Virus record (IMG/VR): IMGVR_UViG_3300021197_001596
Location: 1-64,000 of that record
Origin: a virus
Direction: 5' to 3' (one strand)
Length of the DNA stretch: 64,000 nucleotides
In this document: piece after piece, positions 19,387 through 28,081 of the stretch
Layout of the letters: each line of letters starts with the position of its first letter
How positions within the stretch are numbered: position 1 is the stretch's first letter
Program-made: the position numbers and the translations under genes
Notes under the pieces: model-generated
What the model was told of the DNA's origin: nothing
Databases searched by the model: none
The model's input: only the letters and a program-made list of their open reading frames with translations

Positions 19387-20859
19387 TTAAGCTACCTGTG
19401 AAGCAGTCTTAAATAATACGAAGTTATTCGCACCTTGAACACACAAACATCTTTCAGATAAGAAGTGTACATTCATTTCATCAACGTCAGAAGTATAAAC
19501 TCCACCTACAGATCCAGTGATCCAAGATTTCATTTTACGATCATCAGCTTCAGAAGCTCGGTAACGTACGTGTAAGAATGGTCGCTTGATATTTTTACCA
19601 AGTGATTGATCATATACTGTAGAAGTACCGGCAGGTACAAGTACACCATCAATGTTTCCACCTAAACCACGAGTTGAAGCATCGTTAAGATATTTCCAGT
19701 CAGTTTTGTAGAAGTCATAAGAACCTCTGCGGAAACCGCTAAATCCTAAGTTAAGTGCCATATCCTCACTATTGTTGAATACACCAAAAGATGATCCACC
19801 ATTATAGTGAGCATTAACAGCTCCTAACATATCATCAAAAGTCAATGCAGTAGCACGGTTTAAGAAAAGCATGTTTTCTTCAATGGCTCCTTGCTTGTCA
19901 AGATTCTTAAGAATTTCATCAAAATCTTGTAAACCACCCCTTGCGCCACCATCAGAGTTATCTAATGCGTCTTCTCCAGAGTTAAAGTTTTGATAAATAT
20001 TTCCTCTAGATTCAATAGCAGCAAATAAACCTTCAGTTCCTTTGTAGCTATCTCCAATTGCCCCAGATCCAGCAGCAGCAAGCTCGCCTTCAACCATTGA
20101 CATTTCAAGGTAGTCTTCGAATCTTAGCCTTGTTTCATGCTCAGACTTTAAATACCATAAATATCCTGATGCTCCGTTTTCAGTTGTTACTTCAACCCAC
20201 CCAATTTGTGCAGTATCAGAACCAGAGATAGAATATTTATCTTTGATAATGATTGGTGAGTTGCTGAATTGTTGAAAACCAGCATCTACAGATCCGTCCA
20301 TACCAGCTGTACCTTTTTTAAATTCTGAACCATAAACGAATACCTTAACAGTAACGCCAGTTCCAGAAGTAAGTCCAGCAGCAGTAAGAGTAGCACCACC
20401 GTAAGCTTTAACAGTAAATGTGTTAGTGGCTGCAGCAGATACAACACCTTTTACTACTTTATCAGCAGTCCAAGTAACTCCATCATTTGGATGTGTTCCA
20501 GCTTCAATAATAGCTACTGTTTGTCCTACTCGTACAGCGTGGCCATTTTCGGTAACCACTCCAGTTGTAGTATTTGCAGATGCACTATCATAAGCAATGT
20601 GTAATCTTCCTTGCTCTGACCAAATAACTTGATCTGAAGCGGAAGGAATTTCAGCGCCAACCATACGTAAGAAAGAAGCTACAGAACGGTTTCCGTATCT
20701 TTCAACTTCTTTTTCGTATACGTCGGGTAGAAATTGTTGTGTAAATGTTCCACCTCCTGAGGCAGAATCGAATGTTAGGTAATTTGTACCAAACAAACTT
20801 TTAGTTGGGGCAGGCGTTAATCCGGCTGGAAACGCACCACCTGTTGAAAATAATCCCAT
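19387..20859 (-). CDS. Major capsid protein (HK97-fold, crAss-like type)
   Basis: 490 residues. The N-terminal arm is glycine/alanine/threonine-rich and leads into FTQQFLPDVYEKEVERYG and SVASFLRMVGAEIP. A beta insertion of about 90 residues (100-190; GVTWTADKVVKGVVS and onward) looks like a surface or A-domain insertion. Conserved-looking helices (HETRLRFEDYLEMSMVEGEL) and a C-terminal P-domain-like segment follow. It is the third large gene after terminase and portal, preceded by an acidic scaffold-like gene and followed by a strong terminator. Codon use here is more GC-rich than the neighbours, as in other highly expressed genes. HK97 fold is from family knowledge. Confidence 0.85.
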   Translation of the reverse strand: MGLFSTGGAFPAGLTPAPTKSLFGTNYLTFDSASGGGTFTQQFLPDVYEKEVERYGNRSVASFLRMVGAEIPSASDQVIWSEQGRLHIAYDSASANTTTGVVTENGHAVRVGQTVAIIEAGTHPNDGVTWTADKVVKGVVSAAATNTFTVKAYGGATLTAAGLTSGTGVTVKVFVYGSEFKKGTAGMDGSVDAGFQQFSNSPIIIKDKYSISGSDTAQIGWVEVTTENGASGYLWYLKSEHETRLRFEDYLEMSMVEGELAAAGSGAIGDSYKGTEGLFAAIESRGNIYQNFNSGEDALDNSDGGARGGLQDFDEILKNLDKQGAIEENMLFLNRATALTFDDMLGAVNAHYNGGSSFGVFNNSEDMALNLGFSGFRRGSYDFYKTDWKYLNDASTRGLGGNIDGVLVPAGTSTVYDQSLGKNIKRPFLHVRYRASEADDRKMKSWITGSVGGVYTSDVDEMNVHFLSERCLCVQGANNFVLFKTASQVA

Positions 20860-20880
20860 TTTTAAATAATCTTAGTTTTG

Positions 20881-22128
20881 TTATTGTTTCATTTTAATTT
20901 TTAAACGACTAAAATCATCTCCACTAACTGCTTTAACTTGCATTCCCGCTTGTGTTGTAACATTTTGATGTGTACCACGGGGGTTCATATCTATGTTTTT
21001 AGATTTAGCCATACTGTTTTTAACAGCATCAGCTTTTCCTTGTTCATAAAAATGATTTGCAATTGCATCAGCGTTCATAGCTGTAAATAAAGCTTTGTGA
21101 TAACCCGCCGCATCTTTCATATTATTTTTTTCATCAACAAATCTGCTGACTAATGAATTAATATCAGATTGGGATTCTTGCACATTATTTACATCTTTTA
21201 CTTTAAATCTATATTTGTCTTCTCCAACTTTGTATTCAAAACCTTTGAAGTCGTTGGCAAACAAGTCACTTGTTTTTTGTTCAAATATAGACCGCTGCTG
21301 TTGAGATGTTTCTTGCGTTTGTTTATAATCATCATAAAACTGAACCGCTTCTTTCTGTTGTAGAGTTAACTTTGAGCTTAACTTAAGATCGTCGTAATAT
21401 TTACTCTTTAAATTAGTTAGAGTTGATTTAGCTTCTGCGATAGATTCTTTTAATGCTAGTTTTTTTCTTCGAATATCTCTTTCATCATCTGTTTCTTCAT
21501 CATATGAAAAAGAGTCTTCAATTAAAAAACTTATTTCTTCCTCATTCAAGTGAGGTTTAGACTGCCTATAGTGTTCTCTTAAAACATCCATATCAGCCAT
21601 ATCGGAGTAATCTTTATTAAGATTAACATAATCTTCAAGAGTTCCTCCTGTTTCTTTCATAAAATCAACAAGCTTATTTACATTTTCCGGTAACTCGTTG
21701 ACTTCTTGATTATTATTTACGTCTTCTGACTCCTCTTTAAGCTTATTAGGAATATCTTTTATTTTATCCGCTAATGTTGCTTCTTCTCCTACCTCTTTTT
21801 CGTCTTGTACGAGCTCGAGCACCCCATTTTCATTGTCAACGGTGTTGCTTTCTCCGGTAGGTTCTTCATTTGTTTTTTCGGCGTTTTGCTCTTGTACTTC
21901 TCCGCTAGTTTCGGATTGGTCGCGTACAGAAACCTCATCTGGGCTTTGCTCTTGAACGGCATCGTCGTTTTTGTTTAAGTTTCTAAAATCTACTTTAATC
22001 ATTCCGTCATCATCAACGGATACGTTGCTAGGCCTTTCTGGCTCTTTAGCAATTGGTTGTTTTTCTTCTGTTTGTTGTTCAACAGCATCTTGTACTGTTT
22101 CTTCAACTTGATTTGTTTCTTCTGCCAT
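20881..22128 (-). CDS. Acidic scaffold-like head protein
   Basis: 415 residues. The first about 150 residues are very rich in Glu, Gln, Asn and Asp with valine/threonine, likely disordered. A central helical region has coiled-coil character (SIAEAKSTLTNLKSKYYDDL, ETSQQQRSIFEQKTS), and the C-terminus ends in basic residues (FSRLKIKMKQ). This acidic, coiled-coil, basic-tail design and its location between portal and major capsid genes fit a scaffolding protein, whose C-terminus usually binds capsid subunits. No protease domain seen. Function inferred from context. Confidence 0.7.
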   Translation of the reverse strand: MAEETNQVEETVQDAVEQQTEEKQPIAKEPERPSNVSVDDDGMIKVDFRNLNKNDDAVQEQSPDEVSVRDQSETSGEVQEQNAEKTNEEPTGESNTVDNENGVLELVQDEKEVGEEATLADKIKDIPNKLKEESEDVNNNQEVNELPENVNKLVDFMKETGGTLEDYVNLNKDYSDMADMDVLREHYRQSKPHLNEEEISFLIEDSFSYDEETDDERDIRRKKLALKESIAEAKSTLTNLKSKYYDDLKLSSKLTLQQKEAVQFYDDYKQTQETSQQQRSIFEQKTSDLFANDFKGFEYKVGEDKYRFKVKDVNNVQESQSDINSLVSRFVDEKNNMKDAAGYHKALFTAMNADAIANHFYEQGKADAVKNSMAKSKNIDMNPRGTHQNVTTQAGMQVKAVSGDDFSRLKIKMKQ

Positions 22129-22145
22129 GATATAATATTATAAAA

Positions 22146-24569
22146 TTAACGGGGTTCAAATGATTCTAAGTTAAAGCCGCTCCCCATGGTGTCATTACCA
22201 GCTGACTCAAACTCTTGCTCTCCTTTTTTATCTTTTCTTTGTTCAATAAGTTTTGATTGTTGTGAAGCTTGTATTCTAGTTCTTTCGTCTTTACGATCTT
22301 CTTTATATTGTTCTCTATTAGTGTATACTTCACCTTCTTTATCTTTCAATGCAATATTAAGATCAAACTCAAATCGCATAAGTTCTTTCTTAAGTTCTTT
22401 TTCATTTTGCATTTTCTGCATTTCAAGATCTGCTTCAATTTGTGCAAGCTCTGCTTTTTGTTGTGTAATAGACTGATTCTTTTTAATTTCCATTTCAGCG
22501 GCAACCTGCGTATTTTGGGAATTTGCATTTGCTTGTGCTTCAATGTTTTGTTGCTGGCTTGCTTGATCTTGCTCTAGCTTTTTGCGTCTTCTAACTTTTA
22601 ATAATTGATTAGCGAGCTTTATATTTTTTATTTCTCTAATATCAATAGCATCTTCTAAATAAACTTGATCTTTAGCTAAAGCTTGTTGAATATTATTTTC
22701 AAGCATTTGTTTTTCTTCTTCGTCAGGAGATAACTCAATAAATATACCGAAGTCATGCAAATGCATATTTTTAATATCGTCTAAAGTAGCCACATTAAAT
22801 CTACCAATACTTGATATAAACGCATCTCTAGTCGGAGAAAACTCTAATACATCTGATATTCTTAAGCTTACAGCCTCCGCTGTTTTAGCAGCCAAATATA
22901 AACTTGACTGTAGTATATGCCTTGTAGCCGTATTTGAATTAGCGGCTGCAAGTTTTTGTACGCCAACTAACGCGTTTTTATCTGGTAAAGAACCGTCGCG
23001 AGCTTCATTTAAACCGGTTACATCACGTATCATTTGTAAATAATAATTATAAGTATTAATAAGTGAACCTATTTTATTATTACCTCCATTAGATGTAAGC
23101 TCTTGTATTGGCATGCGGCCTGGATTCATATCACCTTCTTGTGTCATTGATCTACCAATAACAGAACCTGTCTGGAAAAACATATTCAATGCTTCCTGTG
23201 GGTTGTAATTTGTACCGTTACCTAAATCAATTTCAGCTAAGCCATCGGCATCTAAATAAACTCCATCAGGTATCATTCTTGCCATTACCTGCTGCAGCTT
23301 TAAATGTGTAAGCTGTATCATATCAGCAAATCCAGTAATTCTACTTACTAATGATTCAATACGACCTTTATATATACGAGGGGCTACAACATTATAGTTT
23401 AACATAACTTTTGTTGTATCGCTTTTAGGACGAACCATATTTTTTGCAATTTCCCATTTAAGTAACTGTTGAGTTCCTAAAACAAAAGCACCATCATATA
23501 CAACCTCAATTGATCTTGATTCTTTGCTAAATAAGGATCTATTATCTTTAGGTGGGTTAAATTGATCGCTTTTAGGTATTGCTTTATCAGCACCAGTTGC
23601 TGTTTTCTTTATTTTAAATACTTCGTTATTATATGTTTTGTAATTAAAATACAATATTTGTATTGTATTAACATCTAATACAGAGTCTTCGTTTATATAT
23701 CTATTATGTGAGGCTGATGTTTGTACTCCTTGTTTTGATAAATTTGCAAGGTCTTCATCAGTTAAATGAGGAAATTGTTGCTTTAACTCATTGATTGTTA
23801 CTGATTTAACTTCTCCAACATAGTATATATCATCAAAATATGGTGAATGAGTATAAGAATAAACCACATCAGAAGGATCAACATATTTTAATTTTATACC
23901 TTCAGAATTAGTAAATTCATTTTTAACACAACCAATACCTATAACAGCCAGGTCATAATTAATACGACGCTGAGTTAAGTCATAGTTATTAGAATTAAAT
24001 ATAGAATTTATTGCTTGCTCTTCTGCTATTTCAATAGCCTGCTTATACTCTAGTTGCATGTGCAATGCTAGTTCATCTTCGTTTTTGGGCAAGCTGTCTC
24101 TATCGTTGCTATACACATTAAAACCAAGCTGTTGCTGAATTTGATCAGATATTTCTTTTGATTGCATATCTGCTAATACAGATTCAACATAGTCTGTTCT
24201 TTGTTTTACAGAGGAAGGATCTTGAGAAAAAGCTTTAATATCATAAAGCCTATCAGACATTCCATTAACAACTATATCAACAAACTTTGGGATAATTGGT
24301 ACTGGTTTCCAATCTAAATTAAGATATGATAAATCACCATTAATAGATAATTCATCTTTATATTTTTTTACAGATTGTTCTCCTCTTGCATATAAGCGAA
24401 GACGGTGATACTCATCTCTATTAGAGTAAAATCGCGTTGCACCGCTATCTCTTTTGAACCACTCGTGTTCAATAGCACGCGCGACTTTTAAACCATACTC
24501 CTCGGTTGCTTTCTCTACGTCAGATGCTATCTGACTAGGGAATGAGCTTTTTAATAATGTTTCTGCCAT
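22146..24569 (-). CDS. Portal protein
   Basis: 807 residues, between TerL (1-bp gap) and the scaffold-like gene. The N-terminal region (YRLRLYARGEQSVKKYKDEL style helix-turn, then WKPVPIIPKFVDIVVNGMSDR) matches portal wing/stem sequences I recall from crAss-like phages. It contains the typical 'IQLTHLKLQQVMARMIPDG' helix near residue 420 and 'DVTGLNEARDG' near residue 515. The last about 150 residues are Gln/Lys/Glu-rich helix, like the long C-terminal barrel of podovirus portals. Forms the dodecameric DNA channel at the head vertex. Confidence 0.85.
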   Translation of the reverse strand: MAETLLKSSFPSQIASDVEKATEEYGLKVARAIEHEWFKRDSGATRFYSNRDEYHRLRLYARGEQSVKKYKDELSINGDLSYLNLDWKPVPIIPKFVDIVVNGMSDRLYDIKAFSQDPSSVKQRTDYVESVLADMQSKEISDQIQQQLGFNVYSNDRDSLPKNEDELALHMQLEYKQAIEIAEEQAINSIFNSNNYDLTQRRINYDLAVIGIGCVKNEFTNSEGIKLKYVDPSDVVYSYTHSPYFDDIYYVGEVKSVTINELKQQFPHLTDEDLANLSKQGVQTSASHNRYINEDSVLDVNTIQILYFNYKTYNNEVFKIKKTATGADKAIPKSDQFNPPKDNRSLFSKESRSIEVVYDGAFVLGTQQLLKWEIAKNMVRPKSDTTKVMLNYNVVAPRIYKGRIESLVSRITGFADMIQLTHLKLQQVMARMIPDGVYLDADGLAEIDLGNGTNYNPQEALNMFFQTGSVIGRSMTQEGDMNPGRMPIQELTSNGGNNKIGSLINTYNYYLQMIRDVTGLNEARDGSLPDKNALVGVQKLAAANSNTATRHILQSSLYLAAKTAEAVSLRISDVLEFSPTRDAFISSIGRFNVATLDDIKNMHLHDFGIFIELSPDEEEKQMLENNIQQALAKDQVYLEDAIDIREIKNIKLANQLLKVRRRKKLEQDQASQQQNIEAQANANSQNTQVAAEMEIKKNQSITQQKAELAQIEADLEMQKMQNEKELKKELMRFEFDLNIALKDKEGEVYTNREQYKEDRKDERTRIQASQQSKLIEQRKDKKGEQEFESAGNDTMGSGFNLESFEPR

Positions 24570-24570
24570 G

Positions 24571-26778
24571 CTATTGTATTATTTGCGAATGCAATCCTTT
24601 ATTATTAAATCTAGAAAATTTTAAATTTACGTTTTGTTTTTCAACTTTTGGTCTTGGGTGATACAAATGTCTATTACAAGCCATTATTGTTAACCCCGAA
24701 CTTATAGTTGCATCAAATTTTGTTCTTTTATTTATATCAAACTTAGCCCAATCGTTAAGTGTTCTATTAAAATATATATTACCACCCCCGTCTTCATTTA
24801 TTCCCACGTATTTATTTATGTAAGTTTCAATAGCAGCGGCGTGGGCTTGTTTAATATCTTCAGATGAATTAGGAATCCCGCCAATTTCTTTTTCTGTTAC
24901 TGATAGTTTATTCCAAATTTTATCAGGCCTGTTCATTGCAAAACCTCTATAACCTCTTCTTTTTAAATGATATAAAAGCCTTGGTTTATTGTTTTCTGCT
25001 AGTAACGGCATTCCGTAATAAATAATGGCCATGAGAACATCTTCAAAAAACATTTCAGCTGTTTGGGGTCGGGCAATATATTCTAAAAAAAACGTATTAG
25101 GCGGAGCATCCTCCATACTAAATTTTGTTAATCCATGCAAAGATCCCTTAGATCCCTGTCCATCAGTTGTTCCTGATATATCGTAAGAGTCACATCCAAA
25201 TGCCCCCATGTGCTCATTCCCCGGATATTTAGTACCTCCTTTGTTTATTACATTGTTTTCGAGGTTTTTAGGTGGTGTCCATGAGACTAAAAATCTACCC
25301 GATCTATTTGGGGTAAACATTACTTTTGTATCCTTAATACCATTTTCCCAACTAAAACTACCTCTAGTTACAAAACCTTGTCTTTCAAGATCTTCATTAT
25401 AGTCTATTTGTTCGTATATTTTACTTAAATTAAAAATACTATTTTTTGCTTCGTCACGGAATGCGTGCTCTTCAGTCCTGGGGAATTGTCTATAATATTC
25501 GTTTAAACCATCAGAATCGTGTTTTAATCCCTCTACTTCGTTATGCCAAAAATCTATTACCCCTGTATCAATCTCATATCCATTGTTGTCAAAAGTGGCG
25601 TTTGTTGGCGTATTAAATACAGGGTGTCCATAAGTATCAATGTATCCTTCGTAGTTCCATTCCATAGGTATGAACAAAGAATATAATCCTGAGCTAGTTT
25701 GGCCATTTTTATTTCGTTTTGTAACATCTGAGTCATTATATAACTTTTTAAAGTTTTCACCTCCTTTATCTAAAGAATTTGAAGTAGACCCCATCATACA
25801 TTTACCTATAATACGACTACCAAGCCTTAATGTTGTTTTTGTTACACGCCAGTTATTTAATATATTATCAGGTCTTTCCCATTTTCCTGATTCATCATGC
25901 ACTAGCAACCTTAATTTTTCACCATCATAACTGTTGTCACCTGTGTTTTTCCAGTCAATAGTTGTATCTAATCCTTCTAATATTTGTTTTTCACTAGTTT
26001 CGGTAATCGACTTACGGGTGAGTTTACTTGCGGGTACCCTGTATGCCAATTCTGTTTTTGGCCGGTCCATTCCGTCTTGTATTGGTTTGAAAAAGAAGGG
26101 GTAGTTGACGGATATTGGTACCACCTTGTCTGTAAACATTTTTTTAGCATCAGCACCAGATTTGGACAATATCCCAAACCGTGCGTCCGTAGTAATTGTT
26201 GCTTGAGCAACGGATTCTGCTGAAGACATAAAGGAAAAACCAGACCTTCTGTTTTTAAGATAGCACATTCCATAAGACCTGACGTCCGCTTTACAAGCCT
26301 CCCAGAAGATATAGAAAATTCTATTGGCTTCTCTGTAGTCTGGCTTCCCAACATCAATCTTGGTGTGTTGCAAGTACATATAATGAGAGCCAGTAATATA
26401 AGTAGCGATATTTTTATTATAAAACCAATAACCTTTATTACGCCTAGTGAATTCCCTATCAATATATGCATACCATTTATTTTTAAAAGAATCAGGATAA
26501 GACTCCCAATCAAATATAGTATTTATTTGTTTTAATTCTTTTGGATATATATGAGCTTCCCATTTGTCATTAGTATTATCAATGCTTTTAGGTTTTGACG
26601 GAAGTGCTATCGCTAAATTCTGTATTTCAATAATCTCTCCGATTGTACCATCTTTGCTAATGACTATAACATCAAATTCTTTATTATATCCATATACCCA
26701 TTTTTTATATCTGTTATTTCTTTTAATAACATTTTCTTTAATAGGCTTTATTACTTTTATTAGCTTTTGTTCGTACAT
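24571..26778 (-). CDS. terL: Terminase large subunit
   Basis: 735 residues. The ATPase half shows a degenerate Walker A (KNRRSGFSFMSSA, 175-187), Walker B (LLVHDE, 291-296) and coupling motif (GSTSN, 330-334). The C-terminal nuclease half starts with an aspartate-containing strand (FGCDSYDISGT). It packages DNA into the prohead using ATP and cuts concatemers. It lies directly after a TerS-like gene (one-base overlap) and before the portal. The non-standard Walker A matches crAss-like terminases as I remember them. Confidence in TerL is high; exact subfamily less so. Confidence 0.92.
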   Translation of the reverse strand: MYEQKLIKVIKPIKENVIKRNNRYKKWVYGYNKEFDVIVISKDGTIGEIIEIQNLAIALPSKPKSIDNTNDKWEAHIYPKELKQINTIFDWESYPDSFKNKWYAYIDREFTRRNKGYWFYNKNIATYITGSHYMYLQHTKIDVGKPDYREANRIFYIFWEACKADVRSYGMCYLKNRRSGFSFMSSAESVAQATITTDARFGILSKSGADAKKMFTDKVVPISVNYPFFFKPIQDGMDRPKTELAYRVPASKLTRKSITETSEKQILEGLDTTIDWKNTGDNSYDGEKLRLLVHDESGKWERPDNILNNWRVTKTTLRLGSRIIGKCMMGSTSNSLDKGGENFKKLYNDSDVTKRNKNGQTSSGLYSLFIPMEWNYEGYIDTYGHPVFNTPTNATFDNNGYEIDTGVIDFWHNEVEGLKHDSDGLNEYYRQFPRTEEHAFRDEAKNSIFNLSKIYEQIDYNEDLERQGFVTRGSFSWENGIKDTKVMFTPNRSGRFLVSWTPPKNLENNVINKGGTKYPGNEHMGAFGCDSYDISGTTDGQGSKGSLHGLTKFSMEDAPPNTFFLEYIARPQTAEMFFEDVLMAIIYYGMPLLAENNKPRLLYHLKRRGYRGFAMNRPDKIWNKLSVTEKEIGGIPNSSEDIKQAHAAAIETYINKYVGINEDGGGNIYFNRTLNDWAKFDINKRTKFDATISSGLTIMACNRHLYHPRPKVEKQNVNLKFSRFNNKGLHSQIIQ

Positions 26779-27053
26779 TATTTAGATCTTTTTTCAGCAA
26801 ACCCTCCAAAACTTTTTTTACTTTCTGCTGGCTTATCATCCATAATATTTTTTTCCGCTTCTATACGTGAAAGTATTTCAAAAGCATCGAATATCGCTAG
26901 TTTTTTAGTTGCTGCTGCATTTTTTAATCTATCTGCTGCTAATTCGTCTTCCGCACCATCTACAATTATTTCTTCTTCAGCTACTCTAATAAGTTCGTGT
27001 ACCGCTTTATATCCAGCTTGGATTATACTCGATTTCAGTTCCTTCTCTGTCAT
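26778..27053 (-). CDS. Candidate terminase small subunit
   Basis: 91 residues, helical and acidic in the middle (HELIRVAEEEIIVDGAEDEL), then LKNAAATKKLAIFDAFEIL and a basic C-terminus. It immediately precedes TerL with a one-base overlap, and I recall this short helical pattern upstream of TerL in many marine phages. No clear helix-turn-helix was seen by eye, and size is below typical TerS (about 140-180), so the role is inferred from position. Its start overlaps the end of the upstream gene by 47 bases. Confidence 0.65.
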   Translation of the reverse strand: MTEKELKSSIIQAGYKAVHELIRVAEEEIIVDGAEDELAADRLKNAAATKKLAIFDAFEILSRIEAEKNIMDDKPAESKKSFGGFAEKRSK

Positions 27054-27603
27054 ATTTAATTGCTATTGAATTTATAGGTACTCTATATAATTTTTCGTTA
27101 TCAATAACGAACTCATATTCGCTATTCGGCGTAAAGCCTACTAAATTATCTTCTGAAAGATTAAAGCTTCTTAAATGGCTCCCTAGATACTTTAAAATGC
27201 CTATTAATGGCTTTTCTTTTTGCTCGCTAAGCTTTTTATTTTCAGCTATTGGCTTTACAAAACAATAATCTTCCGGAGTGTACCATTTATTATTTCTTTT
27301 ATATAAAAATATTTGGTCTATATAACAAAAAAATAAATCGTCTTTAAAATAATTACTGCTATTGGTGGCTTTTCCTCGCATATTATAATACCTTCTAAAT
27401 GTATTATGATGCACAATAACTTCATCGCCTTTTTGCAATGTAGAATTGTTTATAGGAGTTTCTACAACAACACCTACTCTATTTACGAATTTATGATCCT
27501 CTATAGATGTATTTAAAATTAAATTAGAATCACCTACTTTTTTATTATTAGTATATCTACCATTAATAGGTTTTATAATATAAGCGTGTAAATGCTTCAT
27601 CAA
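27007..27603 (-). CDS. GroES-like beta-barrel protein, unknown role
   Basis: 198 residues. It begins HLHAYIIKPINGRYTN, continues with an apparent co-chaperonin-like layout (NTSIEDHKFVNRVGVVVETP, then LQKGDEVIVHHNTFRRYYN), and repeats beta strands to the C-terminus. The V-V-x-V-x-x-P / KGDEVIVHH pattern is like Cpn10 (GroES) barrels, but the mobile-loop hydrophobic triplet is not evident and the protein is twice the usual GroES length. I recall similar genes beside TerL in marine phages. A second, better GroES is at 41928-42188. The overlap with the next gene suggests coupling. Confidence 0.6.
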   Translation of the reverse strand: MMKHLHAYIIKPINGRYTNNKKVGDSNLILNTSIEDHKFVNRVGVVVETPINNSTLQKGDEVIVHHNTFRRYYNMRGKATNSSNYFKDDLFFCYIDQIFLYKRNNKWYTPEDYCFVKPIAENKKLSEQKEKPLIGILKYLGSHLRSFNLSEDNLVGFTPNSEYEFVIDNEKLYRVPINSIAIKYDREGTEIEYNPSWI

Positions 27604-27821
27604 TATTGTAAATTATATTCAATTGCTACAGCCATATTTTTATTAAAAGATTTCCAAGGTAATACCTCTTCATTTTTCATTATAAAAATATTGTATTTAT
27701 CTTCTTCTTCAATAATTTCTGTGATTGTATGGCCTCCAAAAACCTCTTGACCTACACTGTAATGCATGGCATCATTTTTATAATCACGCCCAATGCTAAT
27801 CTTTCTTATTAGATTCATCAT
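27600..27821 (-). CDS. Small conserved-looking protein before terminase module
   Basis: 73 residues from MMNLIRKISIG, chosen because upstream in-frame codons overlap the preceding gene and the sequence reads as a compact domain from here (YSVGQEVFGGHTITEIIEEE, then NEEVLPWKSFNKNMAVAIEYN). The longer start at 27857 is possible but would add a leucine-rich stretch encoded inside the preceding gene. The domain looks beta-rich with no membrane segment. Function unknown; it overlaps its neighbours on both sides (26 and 4 bases). Confidence 0.6.
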   Translation of the reverse strand: MMNLIRKISIGRDYKNDAMHYSVGQEVFGGHTITEIIEEEDKYNIFIMKNEEVLPWKSFNKNMAVAIEYNLQY

Positions 27822-28047
27822 TTTTAATTTTAGTAAATTTACCAGTCTTAAAATCAATATTTACATTGCCATAAGACTCTTGTAATTCTGCTTTAAATTT
27901 ATTAAGTTCTGAACTTAAAATATCAAACTTATGTAAAAGTATGTGTTTTTGTACTTCAACCTGTCCAACTTGCTCTTTTGTTGTTTGAATTACTGTTAGT
28001 AGATTTTGTAGTTTAGTTAATTCTTCTGTGTTTAATTGATTTTTCAT
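27796..28047 (-). CDS. Small coiled-coil protein
   Basis: 83 residues. A long amphipathic helix (residues 5-60; heptads of L/I/V with E/Q/K, for example LQNLLTVIQTTKEQVGQ and KFDILSSELNKFKAEL) is followed by a short beta-like tail (YGNVNIDFKTGKF) and an acidic-basic end. I recall proteins of this shape next to marine phage terminase modules, with unknown role. It begins the head-module gene cluster after the adhesin gene. Confidence 0.6.
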   Translation of the reverse strand: MKNQLNTEELTKLQNLLTVIQTTKEQVGQVEVQKHILLHKFDILSSELNKFKAELQESYGNVNIDFKTGKFTKIKNDESNKKD

Positions 28048-28081
28048 AATATAAAATTTAATTTATTAAATATACTAATTT